In this document: piece by piece, positions 38,776 to 50,451 of the stretch | Numbering within the stretch: the stretch's first letter is position 1 | Layout: each line of letters opens with the position of its first letter | Source: Dioscorea cayenensis subsp. rotundata | Lineage: Eukaryota; Streptophyta; Magnoliopsida; Dioscoreales; Dioscoreaceae | NCBI RefSeq assembly: GCF_009730915.1 | Contig: NC_052481.1 | Location: forward strand, 3,844,001-3,908,000 | Length of the DNA: 64,000 nt | Direction of reading: 5' to 3' | Notes under the pieces: model-generated | What the model was told of the DNA's origin: nothing | The model's input: the letters and a program-made list of their open reading frames with translations, nothing else | The model's database searches: none | Translations under genes and position numbers: made by a program

Positions 38776-41700
38776 TAGATATGAATAAAAGTATTAGTTG
38801 AAATTCTTGATATTTATTTTAATTATTAGTTTAGACTTGTGGTTTTTCAAAAAAATGCATGAAATTATTATTTGTAGTTTTCATAGAGTTGTTTTTTTTT
38901 AAATAATTGTATGAATTTATTTTTGTAAACTTGAATAAAATTATTAGTTGTATTCTTGATATTTATTTTTATTACTAGTATAGACATGTGGTTTTTTAAA
39001 AAAATGCATGAAATTATTATTTCTAGTTTTTGTAGACTTGTTTTTTTAAATATTTGCATGAAATTATTTTTGTAGAGTTGAATGAAATTATTTTTTGTAT
39101 TTATGATATTTATTTTTATTATTAGTTTAGAGTTGTGGTTTTTTTTTGAAAAATGCATGAAATTATTTTTTGTGGACTTGAATGAATTTATTTTTAACTT
39201 GTGGGTTTTTAAAAAGTACATGAAATTATTATTTCTAGTTTTTGTAGACTTGGTTTTATTTAATATTTGTATGAAATTATTTTGGTAGAGTTAAATGAAA
39301 TTATTTTTTTGTATTTATGATATTTATTTTTATTATTAGTTTAGAGTTGTGGTTTTTTTGAAAAATGCATGAAATTATTTTTCGTGGACTAGAATGGAAT
39401 TATTTTTAACTTGTGGGTTTTTAAAAAGTACATGCAATTATTATTTGTAGTTTTCATAGAGTTGTTTTTTTAAATATTTTCATGAAATTATTTTTGTAGA
39501 CTTGAACAAAATTATTAGTTGTATTCTTCATATTTAATTTTATTATTAGTTTAGTCTTGTGGGTTTTTTAAAAAATGCATGAAATTATTATTTGTAGTTT
39601 TTGTAGAGTTGTTTTTTTTAAATATTTGCATGAAATTATTTTTGTGGACTAACAAAATTATTAGTTGTATTCTTGATATTTATTTTTATTATTAATTTTG
39701 ACTTGTGGATTTTCAAAAAAAAATGCATGAAATTATTATTTGTAGTTTTTGTAGACTTGTTCTTTTGTTTTTGTAAATATTTGCATGAAATTATTTGTTG
39801 TAGACTTGAATGAAATTATTTGTTGTATTGTTGATATTTATTTTAATTATTAGCTTTAGGTCTTGTGTGTTTTTTTTAATATTTGCATGAAACTATTAGT
39901 TGTAGTTTTTATAGACTTGGTCTTTTTTTTTTTAAATATTTGCATGAAATTTATTTGTTGTAGACTTGAATGAAATTATTTATTGTATTGTTGATATTTA
40001 GTTTCATTATTAGTTTTAGACTTGTGTATGCATTTTTTAATATTTGCATGAAACTATTATTTGTAATTTTTGTAGACTTGGTTTTTCTTTTTTCTTTTTT
40101 TGTAAATATTTGCATGAAATTTATTTGTTGTTTTATCAAAAAAAAAATTTTATTTGTTGTATTGTTGATACTTAGTTTCATTATTAGTTTTAGATTTGTG
40201 TATGCATTTTTTAATATTTGCATGAAACTATTATTTGTAATTTTTTTGTAGACTTGGTTTTTGTAAATATTTGCATGAAATTTATTTGTTGTATTGTTGA
40301 TATTTAGTTTCATTATTAGTTTTAGACTTGTGTATGCATTTTTTAATATTTGCATGAAACTATTATTTGTAATTTTTGTAGATTTGGTTTTTGTAAATAT
40401 TTGCATGAAATTTATTTGTTGTATTGTTGATATTTAGTTTCATTATTAGTTTTTAGACTTGTGTATGCATTTTTAATATTTGCATGAAACTATTATTTGT
40501 AATTTTTTTGTAGATTTGGTTTTGTAAATATTTGCATGAAATTTATTTGTTGTATTGTTGATATTTAGTTTCATTATTAGTTTTTAGACTTGTGTATGCA
40601 TTTTTAATATTTGCATGAAACTATTATTTGTAATTTTTGTAGATTTGGTTTTTTGTAAATATTTGCATGAAATTTATTTGTTGTATTGTTGATATGTAGT
40701 TTCATTATTAGTTTTAGACTTGTGTATGCATTTTTTAATATTTGCATGAAACTATTATTTGTAATTTTTGTAGATTTGGTTTTTTTTTTTTGTAAATATT
40801 TGCATGAAATTTATTTGTTGTGTTGTTGATATTTAGTTTCATTATTAGCTTTAGACTTGTGTATGCATTTTTTAATATTTGCATGAAACTATTATTTGTA
40901 ATTTTTGTAGACTTGGTTTTGGTAAATATTTGCATGAAATTTATTTGTTGTATTGTTGATATTTAGTTTCATTATTAGTTTTAGACTTGTGTATGCATTT
41001 TTTAATATTTGCATGAAATTATTATTTGTAATTTTTGTAGACTTTTTTTTTAAAATATTTGCATGAAATTTATTTGTTGTATTGTTGATATTTAGTTTCA
41101 TTATTAGTTTTAGACTTGTGTGTGCATTTTTTAATATTTGTATGAAACTATTATTTGTAATTTTTGTAGATTTCGTTTTTTGTTTTTTGTAAATATTTGC
41201 ATGAAATTTATTTGTTGTATTGTTGATGTTTAGTTTCATTATTAGTTTTAGACTTGCGTATGCATTTTTTAATATTTGCAAGAAACTATTATTTGTAATT
41301 TTTATAGACTTGGTTTTTGTAAATATTTTGCATGAAATTTATTTGTCGTATTGTTGATATTTAGTTTCATTATTAGTTTTTAGACTTGTGTATGCATTTT
41401 TTTAATATTTGCATGAAACTATTATTTGTAATTTTTTTGTAGACTTGATGTAAATATTTGCATGAAATTTATTTGTTGTAGAATTGAATGAAATTATTTA
41501 TTGTATTGTTGATATTTAGTTTCATTATTATTTTTTTAGACTTGTGTTTTTTTTTAATATTTGCATGAAATTATTATTTATAGTTTTTTTGTAGACTTGG
41601 TTTTTGTAAATATTTGCATGAAATTTATTTATTGCAGACTTGAATGAAATTAATTGTTGTATTCTTGATATTTATTTTAATTATTAATGTTAGACTTGTG

Positions 41701-41825
41701 GTTTTTTTTAATATTTGCATGAAACTATTATTTGTAGTTTTTTTAGACTTGGTTTTTTTTTATTGTAAATATTTGCATGAAATTATTTGTTGTAGAGTTG
41801 AATGAAATTAGTTGTTGTATTCTTA
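38776..41825. repeat. Minisatellite-like array, about 131-base period, inside the hAT element
   Basis: The phrases TTGTTGATATTTAGTTTCAT, TAGACTTGTGTATGCATTTT and TATTTGCATGAAACTATTA alternate in order. From about 40290 to 41360 the period is mostly 129-138 bases, commonly 131. Earlier copies (38776-39980) are more diverged and use a half-unit containing GCATGAAATTATT. There are roughly 20 or more half-units. Long open frames on the reverse strand in this array are by-products of the repeat. Confidence 0.92.
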
Positions 41826-41836
41826 GATATTACAAT

Positions 41837-44062
41837 ATGGCTTCACGTGGTGGATGCTCTAGAGGAAAAAGCGTTGTTGGATCGGCTTCCACTCCCACAC
41901 CACCTACTCAAAAAAGCAATCCATTTCAGGATTTTGAGAGCCCAATGGAACAAATCGGTACCGATTGATGTACCCTCACAAACTGAACAAGCAACCAACT
42001 CCACGAAAATTGCCCTCAAACCTAACATTTGTAAAACTCATTTTACAAAATTATATAATAATGATGGCATTGTAACACATGGTAAATGTAATTATTGTGG
42101 TTCAAAATTTTAAGCATTGTAAGGGTGGAGGATATGACACATTTAACAAACACTTGGAGAAGAAGCACCCGGACAAGCTTGGACATGCTCGATCACAGTC
42201 ACAAATTAGATTCACTGTGGATGAAGGTACAGGTTCTCGATCTTCTCTATTTACATTTTTGCAAGCAAAATATAGGGATAAAATTGCGGAGACAATTTCC
42301 ATCGAGCGCTTGCTGTTCAACTTCGCTGAACGGTGTCAAGTGCAAGAATGCATCAATGACACACTGCAACCGGCGTGCAAAAAAGTTTCACGGAGGACAA
42401 TTCAAAGAATAATATTCAAACAATACAAGAATGGTAGGGAACAACTTTGTGAGTATTTTCGTACTTTTAACTCTTCAGTTGTTTTATGTTCCGATGTTTG
42501 GACCAATGTTTTTCATGAAAATTCTTTTATGGGTATTATGGCACATTGGGTTGATACAAGTGGAATATCCAAAAGCGCGTTCTCGCTTTTAGGGTGTTCA
42601 ACGAGTCTCATACTGCCGATAATATTTATAGACTTATTCGTGGAGTTATCAAAGAATTTGGTTTAATGTTTAAAATCTTTTCGATTTTTTTTTATAATGT
42701 CTCCACTAATACGGCCTCAATTAGACCTCTAGAAGATTTTTTGAAGCCTTCATGTGGTGGCAAATATTTTCATATAAGATGTGTTTGTCATGTTTTAAAC
42801 TTATGTGTGCAAAGTGGTTTGGAAGAGCTTAAAGAATTTGTACTCCCTGTTAGAGAGGTCATAGCTTATATGGGAAAAAGCATGACCCTCATGAAACAAT
42901 GGGTTCGCTATTGTAAAGCACATAACATGAGGGTCAAAAAATTCCCTAAAGATGTCAAAACAAGATAGAACTCTACTTATCGGCTTCTTAGTGCAACATT
43001 TCCCTATTGGACATTGTTGACTAAGTTTGTTAATGATTCGTTGGTTGGTTTTTGTTTATATAAGTATAACTGGGTAGTTATTGCTCGTATTATTGATTTG
43101 CTTGCAGTTTTTAACACATGTACTAATTTGTTTTCGCAAGTTTATTTTCCTAATTCCCATTTATTTTTATATGGTGTTGTTGACATGTTTGAACAATTTT
43201 GGAAGTTTAGATTAGATTCACAATTGTTTAGTGCAGTGATAACTATGAAAATTAAATGGTTGTTTTATTATAAAAATATATCTCCTATTGCTTTAGTTGC
43301 ATTTGTTCTTGATCCAAGGCAGAAGCTAGAAGGTTTGCAAGAATATTTGGAAGAAAATTACAAATTTTTAGGATGCAATGGAGGACAAGATTCCCAACTG
43401 GTTGCCATGAGTTTTCTCATGAGTGACGTGGATACTCAAGATTCTAAACTGGACTCCGACAACATTGTGGATGTCAATGAAATTGTTGCTGATACTAAGA
43501 GTCAACTTGTTGAGTTATATGATAGTTATTGTATTAGATATAGCCATATAGTTCCACAAGTTGCATGGGAGGCAGTAGGACAATCTAGCAGTAATAGAGG
43601 AGAATCATTCCGGCAGAGGCAAGCAATGAAGAAACCAAGGGGATCACAATATACAGAGCTCGACTTGTATCTAAACACTATCTTCCAATTCTCAGAAGAA
43701 ATCAACACAAACATGAATTTCAACATCCTTAACTAGTGGCAAGGTAATGGAAATCCATACCCCATTATTTCACTAATGGTAAAGATATTTTTGCGTATCC
43801 TATGTCTACAGTAGCTTACGAACAGACTTTTAGCGTAGGTGGGAACATGTTGGATACGACACGTTCGCAGTTGAACCCACAAAATATTAAAATTCAAGTT
43901 TGCACGGATAATTGGAAACGTGCTCAAGTTTGGCAACAAGAAGCAAAACAAGAAGGTCCAGATGCTAGTGATTTCTTCTACACAGATAACATGATGAGCA
44001 CACCTGGCTCGACAACAATAGTCATTGAGTCCGACCAAGACCTAGATGTTACCGATTGGTAA
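41837..44062 (+). pseudogene. hAT transposase, degenerate
   Basis: A probable start at 41837 (MASRGGCSRGKS) leads to a BED-type zinc finger split by a frame change (CNYCGSKF, then GGGYDTFNKHLEKKH). The core has SSVVLCSDVWT and MGIMAHWVD, then after another frame change CVCHVLNLCVQSGLEELKE. The C-terminal dimerisation part includes MSTVAYEQTFSVGGNMLD and ends in TAA at 44062. Frame changes or stops near 41967, 42112, 42600, 42966 and 43734 prevent a full product. The family assignment is secure from the BED finger plus the C-terminal motif. Confidence 0.9.
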
Positions 44063-45550
44063 GTGGGTGACCGGTTACACAAGGTAAGAGAACTACGTGG
44101 ACTTTGATTCCTCTCACACCCAGGAGGATACATAAGCAACTTGATTCGACACGTAAACGAATTAAGTGCAAGCCATTTATTTTCAAATTTAGTGTAATTT
44201 AAATTTTTCTATATTTTATGAAATTTTAGTAATTAATTATCATCATTCCCCAACTCTTTATCTTAATCACAATATTTCCCAACTCCTACTCTTATTCTTT
44301 TTTAATTTCATTAATTCCCAACTTCAACTTGGGACATCTCTTATTATTTGGAATCTTAGGGTTAATTCTTGGGGTCTTAATTAATTTATTTTTTTCTAAA
44401 AAATTTTCTGAATTTTTTCTATTTTTTTTTGAGTTTTCAAAAAATTTTTGATTTTCATATATATCGAAATTTCAAAAATTTTATAGATTTTTATCGAGCA
44501 GGCCAACCCGGGCCAGCTCGCTGGTCAACATGGAAGCCGGGCCGCTCGGGGCTCGGCTTCCCCGTGACTGGATCTGCCGGGTCCGGCGGGTTCTACACCC
44601 AGCCGAGCCTATTCCAGGTCGGTGGGCCGATGAACCGCAACCCGGCGGGTCGGGCCCACTGGACCTGGTCCATGCCCACCACTAGTCCATGGTAGGATTA
44701 AGAGTATTAAGTTTCTTTATTCCTTGAAAATTGGTCTTACTTTATATGTTTTTTGTATTTTGATTATGAAGAATACTGAACATCGTTTTTATAATTGTGA
44801 TTATGCCAGAAAGGTTTTGAGAGAAGTTAGTAGCTTAATTAATTTTAATATTGATTTTCATGAGGGTATTGCGTCGGGTATTTGAATAACAAAAATGTAT
44901 ATTTTTTTTAAAAGAATATTTTGTTTATGTTGCTGTCATTTGGTGGAATTGGAAAGCAATGTGCAATTGCATTTTCAAAAACATTCCTATTAATCACTAG
45001 TGGCTTGCTAGATCTTCTATTGATCACATTCAGGAATATAATTCTACAATTGATGGTCATATGAAAAATTACTTGAGCAATCTTATGACTTTTGCTAATC
45101 CCTAGTTCATTTTTTTTAAAAATGTTTCTTGACAAGTTGAGGAGCCTTGGAAAGAGTGCTTGGTTCTTAGTAATAGATAATAGCAAGAGAATTCTATTTG
45201 CATGTTGTTGCAGAATGAAGGTCACCTCTAACTTAATTGCTAAAGCAAAGGCAATGCATTTGGCTTTGGACAAGGGTAATGAGCTTAATCCGAGGATCAG
45301 TTACATTTTTACTGGGTATGCTAAATTATGTAAACGTTGGAAGAATAGTGAGGATATTAACTCTCGGCTAGCTTTTAGAGTAGAAGAAAAAAGAACAGAG
45401 ATATGGGAAGATAGGAACTAATTCCTTAGGACTAGAACCAACTAATAGAGATCATTGGGACACTCATGGAAAGCACCCTCTGAGATCTTCTTGTTTTATA
45501 AAAGATTGGATTTACCTAGATGGGTCATGAAGGCAGCCACCTCTATAGGA

Positions 45551-45744
45551 TTTTTTTAATATTTTATTTTTGAGAAAGGCAATGCACTGGGAAGCTCGGG
45601 GGACGTAGTACGTGTGGGGAGCAAAGCTCAACGCCGACCCACGTGCCCTCACTTTGCGTAGGACATGAGGTTCGATCTCGGGTTCTTCCTGAAATGAACG
45701 CCCTACGCAAGGAACCCGATACCAATTGACCTAAAGGCCGTTTG
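45551..45744 (-). mobile_element. tRNA-derived SINE, copy 2
   Basis: Reverse-orientation relative of 27265-27452. It contains GGTTCGATCTCGGG (the B box read from the other strand) and ACCCGATACCAATTGACC (A-box region). A T-rich run at 45551-45570 corresponds to its poly(A) tail. The flanking target duplication TCTATAGGA (45542-45550 and 45745-45753) is perfect. It is inserted in the 3' part of the LINE. Confidence 0.9.
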
Positions 45745-45885
45745 TCTATAGGAATTTTTTGTCTTTGAAGTTCTAAAGTTGAAATAGTATTAGTTTGACC
45801 AATTGGTTAGGAGATTATATCATTGTGTTTTTAGTTCATTGCTAGTTACATATGTAACTCCTCTTGCAAAAAAAATAAAAAAATC

Positions 45886-47446
45886 AAATAATTCAACTTC
45901 AATTTATGTTTGCTTCATTTATTATAATCCCTACTTGAAATCTTGACACATTACTACATTAGCCTCTGAAAACTTTAAAATCATAAATAAATTTTATTAT
46001 CAAGAGAGCAACATAATTAAATATTTATTTATTTATTTATTTATTTATTTCTATGATATATTTTTTTATTTTTCTATTGAATATATAAAAAAAAATAAAT
46101 ACAACCTGACAATGATTAATATCCACCACTTGCAAACCATTATTCCAAGATGAAAAAAAAAGCAATCATGAACAAAATCTCCTAATTTTTAATCGTCAAG
46201 GGAGCTACAAAATAATAAAATTACAAAACACAAAACAAAATAATTTTATCAGATGAGACCTCAATTTTATTTGAAACTAATTTTTTTCTTACCCAAAGTT
46301 TGAGATAGAACAAACTTGTTCTTACTTGAATCTAATAAAAAACCTAATAGCATATAATTAGTTTAATACTTGAAAGGGAAACTAACCTAATGAGGCCCTA
46401 ATTACACCCAACAAAAAAATAAAATAAAATAAAATGCTGCCAAAGCTAGATCTCAAATGCTATAAAGCTATTAGTCATACTCTAATCATAACAAAAGCCC
46501 TTAATCCAAGCAATATGTGACAACTCCATTATATAGAAACAAAGAAAAACACAAAAACCATAAAATCACAGCAATTAGAAATTAAAATTAAAATAAAAAA
46601 GAGAAGAAATAATGGAATGGGAGAGAAACCAACTCCATTATAGAGAATATTCATGAAAGTGTTGTACGTGAAGCCCAAAATATCAAACTTAAATAATAAA
46701 TTTGCAATTCAATGGGGAGAAAAAACCTGATTAGAAATCTAGATAAAGAAAAGAAAGTTGATTAAAGACAAAGACAAAAAGTCAATTAAAAACCCAGACA
46801 AAAACCTTAAATTGGCTAAGAAAATATAAAAAAGAGTAAAAGAGTCTTTCCCTACTAAAGAAATAGCCATTCTGAATAATATGAATATTGAAGATCAGTT
46901 GAAGTTAAATTCTCTTCCAGGGAAATTATTACATCTAAGATGTATCCAAATGTGATAATATTGTTGTATAAGCAATAATTCCTTTGTTGAGGAGAACTTT
47001 TCGTGTAATCCATACACAAAAAATCCATACACAAGATTAATGTTATTAGGTGTAATGAAGGAAACAAAAAAATTATGAGGACCACCATGAGGTTTACTAC
47101 ATTTCTACTTATTGATAATTTTATAGTGAATTAAAATAAAATAAAATAAAAAATAAGTTTTGATATAAGTATTAATACATGTAAATAGAATAATTACTAA
47201 AAAAATAAATAATAAAAAATAACACTTATACGTAAAATTATTATTATTATTATTATTATGATTTTTACTAATTGCATATTAATCTATCTCACATTATAAA
47301 TTTATAATAAAAAATTATTTATATTCTATTTATTAAAATAAATAAATAAATAAATAAAATTTATATATATTTAATTTATGTGGGACTTTTGTCGCTACAT
47401 CGGAAGAACCGTTTTGGTTGTGAGAGAGAGAGAAAGATCGAAAACG
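45886..47446. other. AT-rich spacer before the MYB gene
   Basis: No gene is recognised. It contains (TTTA)n at about 46020-46050, (TTA)n at about 47239-47259 and A-rich tracts. The bases just before 47447 (GAGAGAGAGAAAGATCG) are probably the 5' leader of the MYB gene. An in-frame upstream ATG at 47378 is less likely to be the start. Confidence 0.6.
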
Positions 47447-48331
47447 ATGGACTTCGTCGAAGAGGAATCACGCCCGCGATTCCTCTTCCAATCCAGAACA
47501 TCGCCATTGCCCACCTCCGATCTCCAACTCACCAAGCTCTCCAAGCTCCACGCTTTCCTCTGCGTCTTCGCCGGATCTCTCCTCTTCGCCGCCGCCATCT
47601 CTCTCTCTTCTTCCCAACCTCTCCTCTCTTCTCTCCTCTTCTGGGTCTCGCTTTCTCTCTTTGTTGGCCCGTTTGCTCCCCCTTCCCTCACCGGCGGCGA
47701 TGTACGTGTCGGCGTCGGAGAACCTCTCCCCGATCCGGAGCCGATTCCCGATCCATTGCCTGATCCCAAAGCTCAGCCGCGTCACGCGACACGGAGGACG
47801 CGGGCTCCCGTCCCCGATCCGGCGCCGATTGTTGTCCCTGCGGTGGCTCCCGAGAAGAAGCCTCGTGCTCAGGCAGCGGTCCCGAATGGCGGGCAGATGG
47901 AGGAAGCCGACTGGACGGATTTGGATCTCGACTTGCTCAAGAAGCAGATCTCGAAGCACCCCGCCGGGGAGCCGGGGAGGTGGGAGAGGATTCAAGAGGC
48001 GTTTCAAGGGCGTCATGGTGTGGAGAGCGTGATTAGGATGGCGAAATCTCTGGCGGAGAGGAGGCCTGGAGATTCGGATTCGTATCAGCGCTTCTTGAAG
48101 CAGCGGAAGCCGGTGGATCGAAGAGTGGAGGAAGAGGAGGCCATCAGTGGGGGTTGGAGTTCTGGGGAGGATCTCGCGTTGCTGAACGCGTTGAAGGCTT
48201 TCCCGAAGGACGCGGCGATGAGGTGGGAGAAGGTGGCGGCTGCTGTTCCTGGGAAGTCCAAGGCCGAGTGTGTCAAGAGGATAGCTGAGCTCAAGAAGGA
48301 TTTTCGGAACTCCAAGGCTTCACAGGCTTAA
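47447..48331 (+). CDS. maMYB: Membrane-anchored MYB/SANT transcription factor (maMYB-like)
   Basis: A single-exon gene of 294 residues with two hydrophobic segments (about 34-53 and 59-77), a proline/aspartate-rich linker (PDPEPIPDPLPDP) and two C-terminal SANT/MYB-like repeats at about 152-201 (WTDLDLDLLKKQISKHP) and 235-286 (GGWSSGEDLALLNALKAFP). This arrangement matches the Arabidopsis ER-membrane-anchored MYB, maMYB, linked to root hair growth. The first SANT also resembles those of DnaJC1/ZRF-type proteins, but no J domain is present. The ATG at 47447 (AACGATGG) was preferred over an in-frame ATG at 47378 by context and because the N terminus then matches the family. The gene is markedly GC-rich compared with its surroundings. 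Confidence 0.85.
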   Translation: MDFVEEESRPRFLFQSRTSPLPTSDLQLTKLSKLHAFLCVFAGSLLFAAAISLSSSQPLLSSLLFWVSLSLFVGPFAPPSLTGGDVRVGVGEPLPDPEPIPDPLPDPKAQPRHATRRTRAPVPDPAPIVVPAVAPEKKPRAQAAVPNGGQMEEADWTDLDLDLLKKQISKHPAGEPGRWERIQEAFQGRHGVESVIRMAKSLAERRPGDSDSYQRFLKQRKPVDRRVEEEEAISGGWSSGEDLALLNALKAFPKDAAMRWEKVAAAVPGKSKAECVKRIAELKKDFRNSKASQA

Positions 48332-50130
48332 CATTTCAAAGCCTGAAACTGTAAGCACTCTTTCTCATCATCTAAAAGTCTTCATTTTTCTTGTTCTTTG
48401 TTGAATTTAAAAAAAAAAAAAAAAAACCTTTGCTTTTATGGTATCAGTAACCATCAATGACCTGCAAAGATAGAACTGTGAGTTGTAGCCATAAACTGCC
48501 TATTGGAATGCTTGTTTATTTTATAATATTGCCCGTGATATAGAACTGTCTATAGAAATATCACAAATTTCAGTAGATGCATTTGCTCCTGAATGACTAT
48601 CCTATGCATGTTATGTCCCACGGACTTGGTTTTAATCAAACAGTGACAATGTAAGGATTCTGGTAGGCGTGTCTCTTTCAGTAGTTTTGGATTGTGATAA
48701 GCGTTGAGAACTTGATATTTCATGGATTCAATGAATTAAGCATGAATGTGCCTGTTTGTAACTTAGAATTTTTTTACCTAGCGGAAAATTGCATTGTTGT
48801 GATTTACGTTTGTACCAATACTACATAATTCATTATTATCCTAAAAGATCATGTTCCCTTTGTATGCTCCATTTCAACTTCTTGTTAAAACCAAAGATGT
48901 TATGTTTAGGTGTTAAATCTGGCCTAAATTTTCTTCCCAGCTTGAATTGCATTCTTGCAACTCTTGTTTGTTACACTGTTTGTACTTTATGCACCGTCTT
49001 TCTTTTGAATAAATATCCTTCTCATCACTGTTCTGTCTCCTTGATATCAAGGTTTATGCACATATAACATCCAGGAATAACTTTGTTTAGAACTTAAATT
49101 TGTTTTGAATGATGATTCTGTTTTGGCCTCTTCCTTCCATCTGTCATTGATAAGCTGCCTGGAATAACTTTATTAAGATCCTGTCTTGAGCGATGATCCT
49201 GCTTCTGCCTCTTTCTTGTGTCTATCTCATTCATAAGCACACCATATGAATGTGTCTGGGAGTAACTATATAAGAACTTGAATTTACCTTGTGTGATGAT
49301 CCTACTTCTGCCTCTTTCTTATGTCATTGATTGGTGTACCTTATGAACAATTGCGATTCTTGATATGATCCCTTTATGTTTGTGTTTTTATCCCTGACTG
49401 CGAAGATTTATAATATTGGTATTATGCTCAGTGACATTCTTGTCCATTTTAGAGCTAACAAATTTCTTTTTCCTTGTTGTGAAATATCTATAATCAATTG
49501 CAATTTTTGGCCTCCAGTTTCAGCAAACAAGAGGTTTAACCGTTTAATACTCGTCCTTGCACATCATTTTAGTGCCGTATTTTGTCATCTAATCCTATTT
49601 ATGATTAATTAGTCCTTGAGAAACTACTGATAGGTGATTAAACACGTTCTAACAACCCAACCTCCTTGTACACTCCATATGGAAAGCAACTGTATTGCTC
49701 ACAGCATTTGCTTAGCTGTTTTTATTGGATCTTAATTAGGCAAAGTTGTTAGATACACGCACATGGAATGTATTTACAATGGTCCTTTTTCTTATCATTT
49801 CTTGTGTTAAAATTATTAGTTTTGTCGCCTTATCAGCATCCATTGGCAATGCTTCTTCTTATTTTATTTTATTGCAGTTTCCAATTGTTTAAAGCTAAAA
49901 GGATCTGGACATTGGAGGGGTGCCTTAGTTCATCACATGGTATATTCTCACAGCAAATTGTATACAAAATTGTATGCAATGGAGGCAGGCATTTTTGGGT
50001 ACTGAGGGATGATTTTAAGATGGAGTTTTGTTGCTGTTTGCATCCAATTTGATGTGATGCTTGATTTGATATGAATATTGTTACTTTATACCATATTTGA
50101 TTGTACCATTTTAATACATTGTAAAGTAAA
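48332..50130 (+). other. Likely 3' untranslated region of maMYB with an intron
   Basis: A good donor (AACTGTAAGC, about 48350) follows the stop, and a good acceptor (TTTATTGCAG) lies near 49876. The last exon would then be noncoding (about 49877-50130). The sequence between holds a three-unit tandem repeat and no protein. Transcript evidence would be needed to confirm. Confidence 0.4.
49072..49335. repeat. Three tandem units of about 90-100 bases
   Basis: Units starting GGAATAACTTTGTTTAG (about 49073), GGAATAACTTTATTAAG (about 49160) and GGAGTAACTATATAAG (about 49257) share TGATGATCCTGCTTCTGCCT-like cores and end with TCATTGAT or related bases. Confidence 0.85.
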
Positions 50131-50419
50131 TTATATTCCAACTTTTTCCCCTTTTGGATTATTTTTTCATTTAGTTTCAATTTTTTTTCTTGTAAATTTT
50201 TTTCTTTTTTCAAAACCCAACGAGGAGAAGAAGAGTTGTTTGTCACTCCTCGGTCTATGAAGAATGAGTTAATTTTTTTTTTTTTTTACAAATTAGTAAC
50301 AAGTATTTTTTATTTTTTACATTATATTTTAGAGGTTTTAAAATCAAAACCTTTCAAACACAAGATAAAAAATCACTGAGTTATGCTTTAGTTTTTATCA
50401 ACAGTTGAATAACTTTATT

Positions 50420-50451
<32 letters not shown>

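Larger units (their letters stand above)
38577..44684 (+). mobile_element. hAT-superfamily DNA transposon, 6.1 kb, inactive
   Basis: The ends TAGAGATGGGCATGG (38577-38591) and CCATGCCCACCACTA (44670-44684) are inverted repeats matching at 13 of 15 positions. They are flanked by an 8-bp target duplication, GACCATGG (38569-38576) and GTCCATGG (44685-44692), with one difference. The subterminal regions are GC-rich with CCGGCCCGGCCC-type clusters, in contrast with the AT-rich inside. The interior contains about 3 kb of tandem repeats and then a broken hAT transposase. Removing the element and one duplication restores the LINE frame, confirming the borders. Confidence 0.93.
29580..45885 (+). mobile_element. 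5'-truncated, degenerate LINE broken by three later insertions
   Basis: Three LINE segments lie at about 29580-30060, 37802-38576 and 44693-45885. Segment 1 has the reverse transcriptase catalytic region (HLIYVDDLILVTKNA) and the later SWSHKNLSLNSKITLIKNSL. Segment 2 continues AIPFYYLSFILSETLFL and enters the zf-RVT domain (VPRIKIFTWLMDHG). Segment 3 resumes RIKSIKFLYSLKIGLTLY, then an RNase H-like stretch (IAKAKAMHLALDKGN) and an A-rich 3' end (45866-45880). The frame runs on exactly across both the 30061-37798 and 38577-44684 inserts when one target duplication is removed. Stops elsewhere show it is dead. The SINE at 45551-45744 is a third insertion. The total LINE sequence left is about 2.3 kb. 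Confidence 0.88.

Noticed and set aside
39951-41281. Reverse-strand open frames of up to 151 codons with repeated protein phrases
   Set aside because: They are read from the 131-base tandem array inside the hAT element. The repeat is AT-rich and happens to lack stops in that frame, and there is no start context or domain.
47395-48016. Antisense and alternative-frame ORFs over the maMYB gene (up to 182 codons)
   Set aside because: They are shadows of a GC-rich coding exon. The 47447-48331 frame has membrane segments and two SANT domains, the others have none.
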